A DNA stretch of 64,000 nucleotides from Sthenelais limicola (Eukaryota > Annelida > Polychaeta > Phyllodocida > Sigalionidae): NCBI GenBank assembly GCA_942159475.1, contig OW804102.1, positions 35,718,873-35,782,872 of the forward strand, given 5' to 3'. The position numbers were made by a program, and so were the translations under genes. The notes under the pieces are model-generated. The model made no database searches and was not told the DNA's origin. It worked only from the letters and a program-made list of their open reading frames with translations. Every line of letters starts with the position of its first letter. Positions within the stretch are counted from its first letter, which is position 1. Shown piece by piece: positions 13,001 through 28,000 of this stretch.

Positions 13001-16000
13001 GCAGGCCCTGTCAGAAAGAGTAAATATGTGATGTGTTTAGGAAAATGAGTCACAAATCGCAAAAAATGGATTTTGAGAAACAATCATATTTGAAAAGATG
13101 AGATGAAGCCGATTCCAATTATCATAAACATTAGGACATCTAACAAGTGTTTCTATATTTTAAGTTTGATATCTTAATTTTTTTTTAAAAAGTTTGCAGT
13201 ATCTCTTGGTGGGCAATTAAAGCAAAGTAACAAAAATATACCCCATAGAATTTTTTCCACTGGGTACACCACCTCCAATGATAGTAGGATGTTCTGGTGG
13301 AACCCAGCTTGTGGGAACATATTTATATCACAGGCGGGCACTTTATATCCAATAATTAATCTTATGAATTGATATGAGTTATAATTAATATAATTTAATT
13401 TGAGCCATAATCACTTTTAATAGTGAGACCCATATTTTGTTATGTACAGGAAAGTACATTTGGATTTCACGTTTACATGATATTGGAGCAATATAATATG
13501 TATACAGATCATTTGTAGGTGTAATAGAGAAGGAAGGGTTAACCTCTAGCTAATGAGAGCCGCTTCCAAAGGTTTGATGATGCTTAGTTCACAGCATTGC
13601 TATAAATGATTTGGCAACAGTTTGTTTTTCTTTATATAGTCGGCAGTGTACTGAGAATGTGTATGATTCAAACATGATATGCCCAAGCGCCCTCTACATT
13701 CATTGTTTGGACTGGACACTATACATTTTATGAGAATATTTGAGTTAATTCATCGTCTGTTTTAACCAAAGGGGAGAACATTCCATCTTAGAGATCTCTT
13801 GAGAATATGTGAATAGATAACTTTGGAAAATCTTTTTTTGCGACTTGTGACTCAATTTACTGAAACACATCACATATGATGAAAGATTGTTGAGAGGATT
13901 GGAGAGGAAAAGGGGGATGGTGTACGAATGAGGGACATTCATGTAAGTCAGAAAGAGGGGAAAGGACAGAAGTGGGAGAAACGAAGAGTAAAAGAAATGA
14001 AAAACGAATTGTTATTATGTATTTTAAGATATGCCCTTCATACCTAGAATTTGTATTTCTCTATAGCTCCTGCTCATTGGAGGTGTAGTAGTACCCAGTG
14101 AAAATAAAATCTTTAAAAATATCCTTGTGTTTCCAAGGTCATATGGTAAAAACTCAATCTTTAATAAAACAGCAAAGACCTGGAATCAACTCTCACACAG
14201 AACAAGAAATATAGGCAACATGGAGACATTTAAATCCCTACAGAAAGTATGGTCTATCTTCACCCCATAAACCCATAAGACTTGTGACTCATTTTCCTGA
14301 AACACATCACATACGATGAAAGATTGTTCAGAGGATTGGAGAGGAAGAGGGGGGTGGTGTACGAATGAGGGACATGTAAGTCAGAAAGAGGGGAGAGGAC
14401 ATGCTGTAGCTTATGGCTTACCATACCATCCCTCCCAGAGGTATAATAAAGATGATAGTATTAACGCATAAGTGAGTTGCAAAAAAAAAAAAAAAAAGCT
14501 TGGATATGTTTATTACAGAAATTCATTGCAAAACAATGAGCAGAATAAAAAAAAAAGTGGGAGAAACGAAGAGTAAAAGAAATGAAAACTGATATTTTGT
14601 ATTCTTTTGAAAAAGACCCAATCACTACCCCCCCCCCCCCTGTTCTTCATCCCATACACCCATAAAACCTGTCTAAGAACTTCAATACATCAGAATCAAT
14701 ACGATTCAGTCACATTATTATGTTATTTGTCTCATTTGTGTCTCTACGACGCCCCCATCGTAGAGACAAATGTCTCTACGATGCCCCCATCGTAGAGACA
14801 AATACCGAACATATTGAATATCAATGTTGCTCATTTTAAATGTTTATATTTGATTTTTTATCAAGAAAAGGCTTGAATCTATTTATATTGGATAGCATAA
14901 CTTGAGTCAAGCAGAAAAAATGCTATTACATGGCAATGGAAAACCACAATAAGGTTGCGTTGTAGAGACAATTTTAATTCAAAGAAAAATAAAAACAAAA
15001 AATGTATAAAAAATTCTAATTATTTTTGGTCGGAGCATTATTTATTTATAGATTATAAAAATGTGATTTTCTAAAACTTTGGCTTATTTTCCTCAAAATG
15101 CGGACGTTTTTAAAAGCGTTGTAGGGACATGACAGGATTAGCCAAAGTCATGTTTTTGCTTACTTGATGAGATGAAAGGAGAGCTATTCGGTTTTGGTGT
15201 GGGAATATACGTTTTTTGTTGTGATGATATGTTAGGATAGATATTGAGCATATGTCCCATTATTTCAAATGTCTATATTTAATATTTTTTGATATGATTG
15301 TATCTTAGAGAAAAAAAGCGTTGTAGAGACACAAAAAATGACTAAAATGAATATCAGTCAATTTTCAAAATAAGGAATTGTACCAAATGTTTGAAATCGT
15401 GTTCATACATAGACCAATATGTCTAGAAGAAGTGGGCATAAGAGGAAAATAGGTAGGGTTTGCCATTCTGGAGATATAGCAAGAGTAACAGAAGTCACTT
15501 TTATGTAGTCCGTTCGCTGGCCTTGGCCATTATACATACATACATACATACATACATACATACATACATAGACGTGCACGGTCCATAGCATAAACCAACT
15601 GAGTGTCAATAGGTTGATGGGACATTGCACTCAAATATAATTTTGATGTGAGCTCCTCATAAAGAGGCTGTGGCCAACTTAAGACTGAATACAGTTTAAA
15701 ACTGCATTCTCAGCTATTATGCCCCAAAACCTTACCAAAGTTACTCATATTATGACTTATAGGACTGGATTTATCAATATTCTGCTACCATATATAAACA
15801 AGAATTTGAAATCGGCCGAGAGAAAACTGGCGCCGGTGAGTGATAATTAGTGAAGCCACTGTAGGAAGGGATTATGGCAGGGACCAGAAATATAAATGTA
15901 GAGATTTCTGAAGCGCTGTCCAAAACTGGGAAAGAAAGGAACACAAATTTGAAAATCTTATTTTTTGACTGGTTTAAACTGCAGGAGTGCTTTATCATAC

Positions 16001-19000
16001 CTTCAGATCCAGGTCAATACAGCAACTCATGGACACTGACTCTCCTTCACTGACTATGGACTGCCTTGGACTCACCTCCACAGCATATGTAGGTTTGTTT
16101 CCTGAAATTAAAGAACTTGACATTCATTTCACTATGTTCCACAAATACCGGGCAAGTCGCTAAAAGTTAGGGACCCATTAATTCTTGGTCACCCCTCCCG
16201 GAGAAGGCTCTATATATGGATGGGTTGTGAAGGCAGCATTACTGTTTTTAGAAATTTGTGTCCGAATTTGGTGACAATAAAAACAGTAGTTTAAATGTAG
16301 ATTATTTTTTCCAAATAGTACAAAAATTGTAGAAATATCAGAAATGAAATGTTATGTGTTACCAAGATCTTATTTGATATCTCAGTTATTAATTAAAACC
16401 CCTAGTGATTGCAAAGAGCTACAGAGCAGATTAAAAAGTATTTGTTTACTATTAACAGTTATCAGGCGTTATGGCTAACTCAGAATGAATAGACTTTAAG
16501 AGATTTAAGTGGACTATGAAAGTAATTGTGTTGCTAATATATTAGCAAGAGGTTAAACAAAACACATCTATAGTACATCTAAATATATATGGCTTGTTTG
16601 TTTGCAAGGATAACTTATGAACCTATGGCTCCTCATAGTCTAGTTTTGTCGAATGAATGGAGTTAAGTTAAAGTTGACTATATAACTATATGGTTTGTTA
16701 ATGGATTTCTAAAATTCATGAAAATATTAAATGTAGCACACACTAAATGATTAATGCTTTGAACAGTCTTGGTGTTATAACCACCTTATGCAGAGATTAG
16801 GAAGATTAATAACCTCCATTTCGGGTCTGCTGGTGCACTGTTTGTGTTTGCCTCAGGACTATACACCAGAGTGTGCACCAGCAGCTCCTCAATGTTGGCT
16901 CTTAATCCTTCAATGCCATGTAACCGACCAAATACAGTCTATACTACAAAATAAACATTGTTTTTTATTTATTAATTTAGATGATTTATCAAATATCATT
17001 ACAATATCATTTAGATGTTTTATCAAATATCATTACAACCTCCACCATCAGTGCCATCTCCGTCATTGCAGTAATGCCCCTTGCAGTAACTAATGCATGT
17101 TAATTGCTCTGCATCTGGGGTACAACCCTCAGGTTGCCCAGCTGTCTTGGGACTGCACATGCGATCGAACGAACGAAGCTGCCCTGTTGCTGAAAAAATA
17201 AGTTTGAAAACTCACTCTTAGATATTTGTATTCAAACCTCCTCTGTACCCGATGAAGTCATTATATTTTGCAATTTTAATTTCTGCAATTTGTATTTAAT
17301 CCAGGATTTATTTCCAGTATTTGATCAAACATCGCCACTATTCACAACTCACTAGTTACTACTCAAATGACGAATTTTTACAAATCTACTATCGTAAAAA
17401 CAAAACGAGTATCTGTGCTGTATAGTACTGAGACGAACAAGTATAGATCTGTTCTGGTTAGTACTTACCCTTAAGTTTTATACTTTTGACCACGCAATAC
17501 TTGTCATCTAGACATGCTATTGCCGTAGATTTGTCTGGATGATTGACACAAGGCCCTGGGTCTCCCACTCCCGAATAGGTACAGGAGTAGCAGTAGAAAC
17601 CATTTGGCCTTTCTACAAACACAATGTCATTTATGACAAGTGAAGAATGTCTTTAAAGGATTTCAGGGCCCTGTTTCAAAATCAGGGACATAGGAATTAA
17701 GTATAAAAACATCCCATTTGAAACAAATTCCGTTTCATAATCAAAGTTGAGACATTCGCACATTCACAAGTAACTTTGAAGATATTTGCAGCAAATGTCG
17801 CCTCCCTGTCTGCTATTACAGGTATTACGTATAAGACAAACACTCATGGCCACTCCCATTGTCCATCCACGCCTGGTCATGGTTGGGTGGACACTGTTGT
17901 GCTGCGAAGTACTGCGAATATAGGCATGTGAATGTTCGAATGTCTCACATTATGAAACGCCAGGCGGGGACATTCTTTGTAAAATTTAAACACCATTCGC
18001 AAATTTTGTCTAATACATTATGAAACAGTACCCAGAAGTATCGTTTTCAAATAGTACTATAGTATTTGCATTTTCAACGAAATATATCCACATAGCCATA
18101 GCCAAAAATATCAACGAAGAGATTAAATTTTGTCCCTGTTGAATGCCTTGAGGTATGTAATGATCCCGATAGAATACATGTACATGTATTCATAATTATT
18201 ATTAAGCCCTGAATCATTCAGAATATATTGGTGTAGGTCAAACATCGGTGTCTGGTGTATATAATTTAGGTAACTAAGTGATACGTTTTAGATAATAGAT
18301 GTAGGCCAATGTCATTTCCTGTAATAATAAATTTTCCAAATCAAATTTTATGATGGTAGAAATGGTATTTGTTTGATATGTGATGCGACACAGAAAAATG
18401 AGTTATAAGTTTTAAAAAGGCTTGTGAGATACCGTCACATTTGAAAAGATGAGATTAAGGGAACCCTAACGAAGTTATCATTAGGAAGTCTAAAATGTAA
18501 TTATATATTTCATGTTCTATTAGTTTTATGTTTGAAAATAAAAGTTATATTCCTGGGTGGCAATAATTATTAAAGTAGCTAAATATATTCTATAGGATGA
18601 CATCAGAAACGCTAAGATATATTTCATAGGCTGTCCTGACATTTGGGACCTGTACTCAGACGACTTGGCTCGCTAGAAATCCCAAAACAGAGAAGATTCC
18701 TACAAAGAGAGCTTGTGAATAAAAATATGTGTTTAAGAAATATCAATTGTGCGACTCAATTGTGCGGGTTTTCTGCATGGGTCAGATTTGCAGAAAATGT
18801 ACAATTCAACTTTGCCAATCTTCTAAAATAACCCAAATTTGAAACGAAAATAAAGTTCAAAATACAGTTTAACCTAACCAAACAGATCGCCAGAATCAAT
18901 GCAATGCCGAATATACTCGGATTTACCCAGTATTGACCAAATTGCAGCCTGGTTTAGTAGAATTTACTAAATGTGTACAGCTGCCAATTGCATTTTCTGA

Positions 19001-22000
19001 AAATCTGACCCACATCTGTGTGTGATGCGCATCACATCATGAGTGATTTTGAGATATCATGATATCTGAAGAGATGAGATCAAGGGGATTCCAATGATAG
19101 TAAACATATATATCCATGATAGCAATATCCCACAAATGAAAACATTGTGAACAAGGGTTCTTGTTGAAAAACATTTGAAAAGTATCATTTTTTAGCGACT
19201 TGTGACTCATTTTCCCTCAACACATCATATGGATCATATTTTCAGAAAATGTACAATTCGCCTTCACCAATCATCTAGTATAACCCAAATTTCAGACAGA
19301 AATATAGTGTTAAATACAGTTCAACCTAACCAAACAAATTGCCAGAATCAATGCAATGACAAATATACTCGAATTTACCTAGTATTGACCAAATTGCAGC
19401 CTAATTTAACAGAATTGACTAAATGTGTACAGCTGCCAATTGTACATTTTCTGAAAATCTGACCCATATATTATGCAGTATGGTGTTCATAGGAAGGACT
19501 GTCCCTATACATACCAGTAGATGGTGCAATGGTAGTTGGAGGATCAGTAATATCTATGTAAGCTATGTCATTGCAAAGATCCCCTCTACACACACGTGTA
19601 CATGTTGTTTGTATCGCTGGATTACCAATGCACTCGTTTCTTTTGTTTGAAGCTCCATCACAACCTCTGGCCATTACGTAGACCTGCCCTCCCTCTATAA
19701 ACATATTGCAAGGACATGCACAGCAATGATTTATTCCAGAATTAATTTGCATGCATTTACCATATTTCAGAATGTCAGACAATTAGATAAATTGAGAAAA
19801 GCGTCTGGACTAGCACTCTGACAAAAAAAAGACAATTGTTTATCCGATTGAACTACAAAATACAACGAAAATTGGACGAAAAATAATGTCGAACTATGAT
19901 TTTGTTTTAAGGCAGTGCTCATAAATTTCAATGACAGACATTCTGTTGCCTGCTAGTAGGAAATGTGAATGATGATGAGATGAGTGTATTATAGTTGGTG
20001 GTAATGGTTAGTAATGTTGAATATATATGTGTAATGATGTTTCACATATCGTCAGGGGGGTTGGGTTGGTGTTGGGGTGGGGGTGGGGGGTGGAGGTGCA
20101 TTGGTTCTCCAGTGTGTGTTCAGGAAATAACATTTCTTCAAGTAATTATAATTGCCATGTGGCCAAATTAAGAATTGCAATAAAGTAGATATGATTATGG
20201 CACTTACGGAGGGTTTGTTCCGTAAAGCACTGGCCCGAGCACTCAACTGGTTCAGCATGCGTGTAATTCCATGGTTGGTCAATACAAGCGGCATGACTTA
20301 CCTGTCCTCTGCTGTATCTACACGTGTAGCAGTTAAATGTCCCATTTTCTACAATAAAAAGGATGGAAAAGTGTGTTTTCTTAATTGTGAAAGAAATCGA
20401 GAGTACATAGCTCATACAGTACACATCTTTTACAGAATATAGGTATTTCTTACGAAATGATAATTTGTGATTGGAGAAAGTATGGAAGGGATATATTTTT
20501 ATGTTACTGTGAATTTAGAATAAATTCATTGTTTCCTACTCTTAAAGATCCTCGCTGCTATTACGACACCAAATTACGCAATGTTTGACCTATAGGATTG
20601 AATTCATCTATATGATATAATGTTTATACAAGAATTTAAAATTGATATGGCCGAGATAAAACAGACGTCGGTGAGCGGTAATAAGTGAAACCAGAGCAGG
20701 AAAGGATGTTGATGGTTCCCTGAATGCAACTGTAATCCATCCACATAATATAAGGTAGAGCAATTTCTACGAAAAGAGGTAGAAAAGAAAAGGTAGAAAG
20801 AAGGGTTTCTCTGTCCCGAATGTTCTCGGAATTTGTTGTTTTACAAACCACTTTACTCATCTGTAGAGGTCTGTCCCCCACTCTGGATGTCGTTGTGTGT
20901 GGTTTGTGAAGGTATTTGGGGTGGAAATGTGATTTTGAAGCCTTTTTTAAATCGGGATACCCATTTATAGCCTGGGAAAGCCCCTGTAAGATACTACGTC
21001 ATTAGCCACAACAAGCGCCTTCGGCGCTTGGATTGTAGAGGCAGTTGTGTTTCTACTTCTCATAGGAATCAGACAATTTACTGGAGTTTTAAAATTTGGA
21101 GATATCAATTTAATTGCCAAAAATGGCTAAAATCACAGGGTGCCTACGTTGGGGTAGTAGGCCTAATGTCTTTACAAAATGATCATTATTATTCATAACA
21201 CTTTCACAACTTGGACCTCCTGGTAGAGCTATGATTAGCATAAAATGGGGTTCCCATTACTAGGTATTGTATTTAACTTATCAATGTAACTGTAATGGGC
21301 GAAAATTAAGCATAGTCTGAAGCATAGGTGTAGGAACCAAAACAATGCGAGCTGTGGTGGAGATGACTGAGGGGTGAGGGGAACCACTGCCATATGGGGG
21401 AGATAGTGAGAGGACAGCACTCATGACCAGCGAGGCATGACGTGACGTAATGGGTCCGACTGGGTTTTGGGGTCTCTAACAGGGAAGCTCTAACAGGGAA
21501 GAAAAGCCCGGTACCAGGCCGGCCTCTCTTATATACTGGTCCCCGGTCTTCCACGCGGAGATCTGAGTAAGCCTCCAACCACGTCTTAATATAGAGGCTA
21601 TTAGTCTCAAATTGTTGGGATCTGGTGGTTGTTTGGGTGGGTGCGGACTATGTGTTCGTTTTGCCCTGCTGAACACAGTGTGTGTGGAGTAACGTGTTTG
21701 TTCTGCACTGGTGAACACTGAGCGGGAATGAGCTTGGCTCTGTTTATAAGTCTATATAGGTCATCGGTCCATATATGGCAATCTAGGTCTGGTCAGAAAC
21801 ATGCAGGACGGAGAGCGTGTGTTATATGTTGGGAGGACCATTCATTATGTGTTCATAGGGGAGATGCAAAGTCCTATCCTTTAGATATGGGTGTGGGTGG
21901 AATGGTGAGTGAGTGAGTGAGATTGGTTACTTTACGCCCTTATAAACACATTTACTATGGCTATATCTAGAGGATGACTGGCACTAGGGTCCATTATCGT

Positions 22001-25000
22001 CACAACAAAGAACTCTTAAATTAACTAGGATATTATACCGTTTGGCGGATAATGAAACTTTATGCTATTTAAAAAGACTTCGCCAACAAACCACTTTGGA
22101 AACGTATCACAAATGTGAAATTGTCAATAAAATTTGTTAAAAAAAAACAAAAAAACACTGTTACCCGCCCACCGCCGAAAACAGCCATATTGCCGGCCTA
22201 TGGGGCCGTCAACATGGCGTGCCGAGTAACGTTTGGAAAGGGTGATCCCATTGGCTGAGAGCCTAGCTCAAGGTTAATGTAACGCGCCCTGTGATTGATT
22301 GATTTTTCCCCCTGAGTATTACCGAAGATGCGATGCCGAGTGTTTACCGAAGGTGCCATGTGGCCGTACGCAGGGTAAAATGTCTGTTCATGCTTAAGCA
22401 TATAGGGGTTGGGGAATCGGTTATTTCTGATTTATTATACCAGAAAGACCTTGATATATTGGAGGTAATCGCAGTTTATACATTATTTCTAGGCCTCAGT
22501 ACATTGTTTCGGTGGCTTGGAGGTCGGGAAATGTGATTTTGGGAGGATCGGCAGACCATCAGGTCTACTGGTATTGTCGATAAGTAAGTGGGCGTGGCTC
22601 AAATTGTCAGTAAATGCTTGAGGCATATGAATATGCCAGTTGACGCCGGTCAGTCAAGGGCAGGATAGCTGAGAGGGAGGCAGTTTATGAATATACCCAG
22701 GAAATAAGAGATAGAGAAGAAGGGAAAGAGATCGAGGAGGGAAAGATTGAGGAGGGAAAGGAGCCAGTAATTGTTGCATATGGTATTTGAGGGACTTATA
22801 TTAAAGTGTATTTATGTGTTCTGACAGTACTTCTGCTTTGGACATTGTCACTAGGATCCCAACAATTCGAGACTAAAACAATTAGAGCCTTTGGTTGTGT
22901 TGGCTCTTGCTGTCTGCGTGGCCGGGATCCCTCGGCAAGCCTCGGGATCCCTGGCCACGCACACAGCGAGAGCCAACACAACCGAAGGCTCTAATCATTC
23001 AGCTACTGCGTCAATTCAAGGGGGATCCGACTACAATCATGTAGCAACGAGAATCGAAAATTTTAATTCTGTTTCAGTCTCTGTATATTATGCCTATTGG
23101 GTGCGCCATTCGTGGAGAAATGAATCAATACTTAAATCATAAGAAATACAAAAGGAATTACCCAAATTTATTTTCAATAGGATATGACCAAATTAGTATG
23201 TATAAATCAATGGTGGCAGGCAGCTCATGATGGACCTTCATAATAAGAGATTTAGAACATATTTAACTGCTATTTATTAAATATCTGATATATGGTTTTG
23301 AGAGTTGGCACTTTCAGGGTTTTGAGTATAGGGAAAACTATGGGAGTATTATTTTTCATCTATTTTGAATATTCATTCATCAGAGGGGAGGGAAAAGAGG
23401 GAGTGGGGAAAGTTTGGGGAGAGAGGGGGACTGTCCGGCTAGTACAATATAAATATTTACCAATCCTTGCAGCGAATTGATTTTGGTCAAATGACTTTTA
23501 GATGAGTTTGAAAAAAACGGAACAGAAAGTAGAAAACCTTTTAGGACCCATATTAGCTGAGAAGGCAGATTTAACATACAGTGGAACCTGTCTATTGAGA
23601 CCACCCTTAGGACTGAACAATTTGTGGTCTCATAGCAAGATTGTCTCATTAGAGGAGCTAATCTAATAAGAGGAAAGCAATCTGGGACTGAGAGAAACTG
23701 GTCTTAATATAGGGGGTGGTCTCTCTAGAGAGGTGGTCTTTATGCGAAGTTCCACTGTAGTTGGCAATTGCCACATTGATATATATAGTGGAATGTTAAT
23801 TTTTACAATACACACATTTTATGATTGTCCCTAAATGAATTGAAAAGGAAAACGTATGATTTTTCTGGGTGTGAAGTTAAACACAATATTTTAGCCTCCC
23901 TCTAAAATGATTTTCTTACCGATAACATTGAGAGCTACATTAGCAAACACATAGTCATGCATGTTGCTCGCATTACACTGGATGACTCTGATATCTTCCA
24001 TTCTTATGTCTGCAATCTTCATAATGGTGTCCATCTCATGGAAGGTAATACGAGGTCCTGGATTAGCAACTGTCGTAAAAATATGAAGTGAACATCTTAT
24101 TAGAAGAAGGGAGATATTTGGGAGAGGATGTACGAATATTTAGACAAACATACAAAGCTTACCTTGTTCGCTGAAGTATGTTTCATAATTCCTAGTGGAG
24201 TCAGCCGCTGGGTGGAGGGCACATGAGAGGAAGGAACGTACTCCAGTCACACTTTAACGTAAGGTTCAAGAAGCTTGAACCTTCACAAAACTAGGGAATT
24301 GACCAAAATCCGAAAGAGTACTGGTTAAGTCAGCTGCAGGTGAGTGCCTGGGACGGTGGGCGGGCATGTGCCCTCCACCCAGTGTGAGGCTTGTGAGGTG
24401 CGGTATGGCTAATAAAGAGAGGACCTGAGATGACGTCATCTTCGTCTGAAGGTCTCAACTCCTTGGTTCTATAGATGTAGTGCCTGAGGCAATTTATAAT
24501 GCATAGGCGCTTGTTCTTGGTGTAAGCCTCGAGAGAGATCTTTCCCAGGGCTTTGCCCACCGAACTGGTCTTGATTACCTCGGACAATAGGATGGTGGCT
24601 TTCCCCTTGCCTGAGAAGATAATGTCCTCGCATTTGATAGAACGCAATGTTTGCACTCGTTGGCTAGTGACCATCATTAAAAGAGTGGCAACCTTCTGAG
24701 TTAACTGAGGAAGATTTAAATCCTTATGAGGGAAAAGCTCCTGTAGGTAGTTAAGCACAATGTCTGGATCCCAGGTCTCTGAGTATCTGGTCTTAGGGGG
24801 TCGTTGAGAGAACATGCCCTTAATAATTCAGGATACGTGTTCATGGGAACCAAAGGTGTCCTTCCCAAATTTTCCAAAAATAGAAGAAAGTGAAGATCTA
24901 GCATTGCCGATTGCTGTATAAGAATGACCGTCCTTGAAAACGTCACAAAGGAACTCGATACCATGATGCAAAGATTTGGTCTTATAAGAGATTCCTTGGA

Positions 25001-28000
25001 GGTAACAGTAGTCTCTCCATTTCCTGTGATAAGTGTCGTATGACTTACGGGTATTAGCCGACCACCCAAGCCTGTAGTGTTCCTTGGCTCTGTCGAACAA
25101 GGCCAGAGAGGCGATGGTTTTATCTAAAAGAGACCTGCCAAGAGAGGAACTTTTTCCATTCTTGGATCTTGCTTGAATGATTTGTCGGCAATCAGGTTCT
25201 TTGGCCTTCCTGGAATGATGAGGATTTGTCTCTTGTAACTGTGGAACTGTGACATCCATGGTTGGCTGGGCCAATTGGGGACTATGAGAATCGCTCTGAT
25301 CTTGTGCACGATGATTCTCTGCAGACATTTCCCCACTAGCCTGAAAGGAGGAAAAAGATAGGGACGATTGAAAACCTTCCAAGAGATTGAAAAGGCATCA
25401 ATATATGATGTCATGGGGTCTGGAAACCAGCTAGCAAAAGTCTGAACCTTAAAATTTGTATAGGTCGCAAACAAATCAATATCTAGTTGGCCAAACTCTG
25501 ACACAATATGATCGAAGATCGACTGATGTAATTTCCATTCTGTATCAGCTGAATGATGCCTGCTGGCGAGATCTGCCTTGACATTTTCAACTCCAGGGAT
25601 GTGGGATGAGGTGAGCCAATTATTTCTCTCCTCGGCCCATGACCAGATCTCTCTGGCCACTGCATCACACCCCTCAGATTTGGTTCCTCCAAACTTATTG
25701 ATATTGGCTACCATAGTAGTGTTGTCACTCCTGATTAGGATAGAAGTATCAGTGACTTTGCAGAGAAGGGAAAAAAGGCCTAACTTACCTGCCAGAATTT
25801 CCTTTACATTTATGTGATAACCCTCCTCATAATCATCCCAAGTGCCCTGAGCTGTCATGTCCTGACCAGACATGGTACCTTCTATCACTGCACCCCACCC
25901 TGCGTTAGCAGCATCCGTGAACATGGTGACTGTGGGGGCGAAGGTACAGATCTTCTTTACCCTCCAAGGTAAATTGTGTTTCCACCACAGAAGATCGTCA
26001 AAGGCCTTGGGGGATAAGTACATATTTGAGGAGAAATCACCATCACTGAAAAACAAGGCCATGATCTTGTCTTTCTCAATGCACTTGTAATGGGCTAGGC
26101 CATAATCGATGCCTCTGCACAGATCCACTAGGGTACCCACCAGTGAGGCGATGCACTGAATACTAAACACATTATTATCACTCCTCAGAATGCTTTCAAT
26201 CTTTTCCAAGGTAGATTGGCGCTTTTCCATAGGAGGTTAGACTTCCATAGTCTCAGAATTTAAGATGAAACCCAAAAATTTCATAGATTTTCCTGGGATC
26301 AGAGATGATTTTTCTGGATGCACATAGAAACCTAGGCGTTCGAATAATTGAAGTGTCAGATTGAAGTGTCAGTGTTGAAGTGTTTTATTTACAGAGTAAG
26401 CACATTCTTCCTGGGTGGAGCCCCACAGGAAGGAGTCATCAATGTAAGAGAAGCCATGACCTCCTTGGTCGTGTAGCTCTGCAAACACTGGCTTCATGAT
26501 CCTGGTGAAGATGAAGGGTGCTGAGGTTAATCCGAAAGGCACACACTTGAAACTGTAAAATTCACCATTCCATGGAAAACAAACATATTTTCTGAAATCA
26601 CTATGCAGAGATATGGAGAAGTATGCCTCTTGCAAATCCAGAGATGACATGAAAGAATCGGGTAAGAGCATATCGATGGCCGATTGTAGGTTATCCATCT
26701 TGAAGTGAGATAGTTCTGTGAGGTTGATAATTAACCTCCACCTATCATTAGGTTTGGGCACAACAAAAACATTTGAAAGAAAGGCAATTTCATCATGGTC
26801 GATCTTCTCTACAACTTGTTTGGAGATTAATTTCTCAACCTCATAACTGACCACCTGTTGGCGGACGGGGGCAAATGAATATTGGGAGGATTGAAAAGGT
26901 TGAACTGGTTCCCTTATAAAATCCAGCTGAAACCCTTGGATGTAAGAGAGAATAGTGGAATCTGAGGTGATACATTCCTACTCAAAAAGATGATTAGACA
27001 AATTTCTTGGGGAGAAACACAGGGGCACAGGGCCCGTTGTAGAGAGGGTAAGGCCTTCCAAGCTTGGAAAAGAACTCACCCGTTTGCACATATTTAGTAG
27101 CGATTGGAATGAGACCGCTGGTCCCTGCAGTCGTCCCGGGGGTAGTAATCCCTCCGGTCGTCGTCCCTGTAACAAGGGTTCCGGTTCTGCTGTTGTTGGT
27201 GACCCCCCCGCGGTTTGTAGGAGGGTCGTCCCCCGTTTTTTGGCTGGCCCTTCTGGTAACCACCGTTCTTGTTACCTTGTTGGCGTTGTTCCCTTTATTG
27301 AAACCACTACCACCACCACCATTTCCCTTTTGGTCATTGCCCTGTCCTTTCTTGGGCTGGTAACCGGTTTCCACAATCTGAGAAAGTTTCTTGGTGGTTT
27401 CCAGAGGTTTTATGTTCTCGACGGGAATCTCTTATGGTTGGTGGCCATGTCCTTGTACCCCTCCTTTAGATGGGGTTTTAGGGCCTCACGCCTCTGTTTG
27501 ACCAGAACAAACTTGTTTAGGAAAGCCATCATGCTGACTCCCTCCTGAAGGTTTAGCATAATCTGTTTCAGTTCGAGTCTGAGGATCCTTGATCGACTTT
27601 CTTAAGACCCCCAACTCATCCACAGATTTGACTTGTGCCATGATCAAACCCATGAGTACTCCCTGTACACGTTGGTTGTATGAGTCATTCCACTGACCCT
27701 GTTTGGAAAGAGCCCCCCCACACTTCCTTCTCAATGGAGGGTATCTCAAGATGTGGCACATTCTCAGGGCGGAGGTATTTTTCACGTATCTCCTCAAGTA
27801 ACTTCCCCGTCAAGGGGTTGTCAATGATCTTAGCAACTGAAGCAACAAGGAACTCACTTTTGATTTTAGGTCCCGTAGCCTCCTTTGCAGCAATTCTGTC
27901 AGTGAGATTAGAGAAAATATCTTCTTCCTCCTCATCATCTCCCATAAGATCATCCAATATTTCGCCGTCTTCCCGGATGTTTTCATTCTGGCTGGGATCT

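Larger units (their letters stand above)
8052..15526. mobile_element. Inverted-repeat-bounded block with GTTGTAGAGACA motifs (7.5 kb)
   Basis: Left end 8052-8075 (CCAGGGTCAGCGAACGGACT then ACAT) recurs inverted at 15503-15526 with three mismatches. Within it lie nearly all window copies of (G)CGTTGTAGAGACA and its relative ATCGTAGAGACA: first inverted at about 8235, last at about 15319. The block also holds a 340-360-bp satellite (8990-11960), a 15-bp minisatellite (12000-12555), LINE debris and nested repeats. No transposase frame is seen. I infer a large non-autonomous or composite DNA transposon in the Ig5 intron; no clear target-site duplication was found. Confidence 0.5.

Noticed and set aside
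21013..21031. CAAGCGCC/GGCGCTTG hairpin as a terminator or microRNA
   Set aside because: Only 8-bp arms; too short for a microRNA precursor and such terminators are not used in animals.
27064..27548. Plus-strand Val/Pro-rich frames over the DIRS gag region
   Set aside because: Antisense of Gly/Arg/Asn-rich gag sequence; no independent support.
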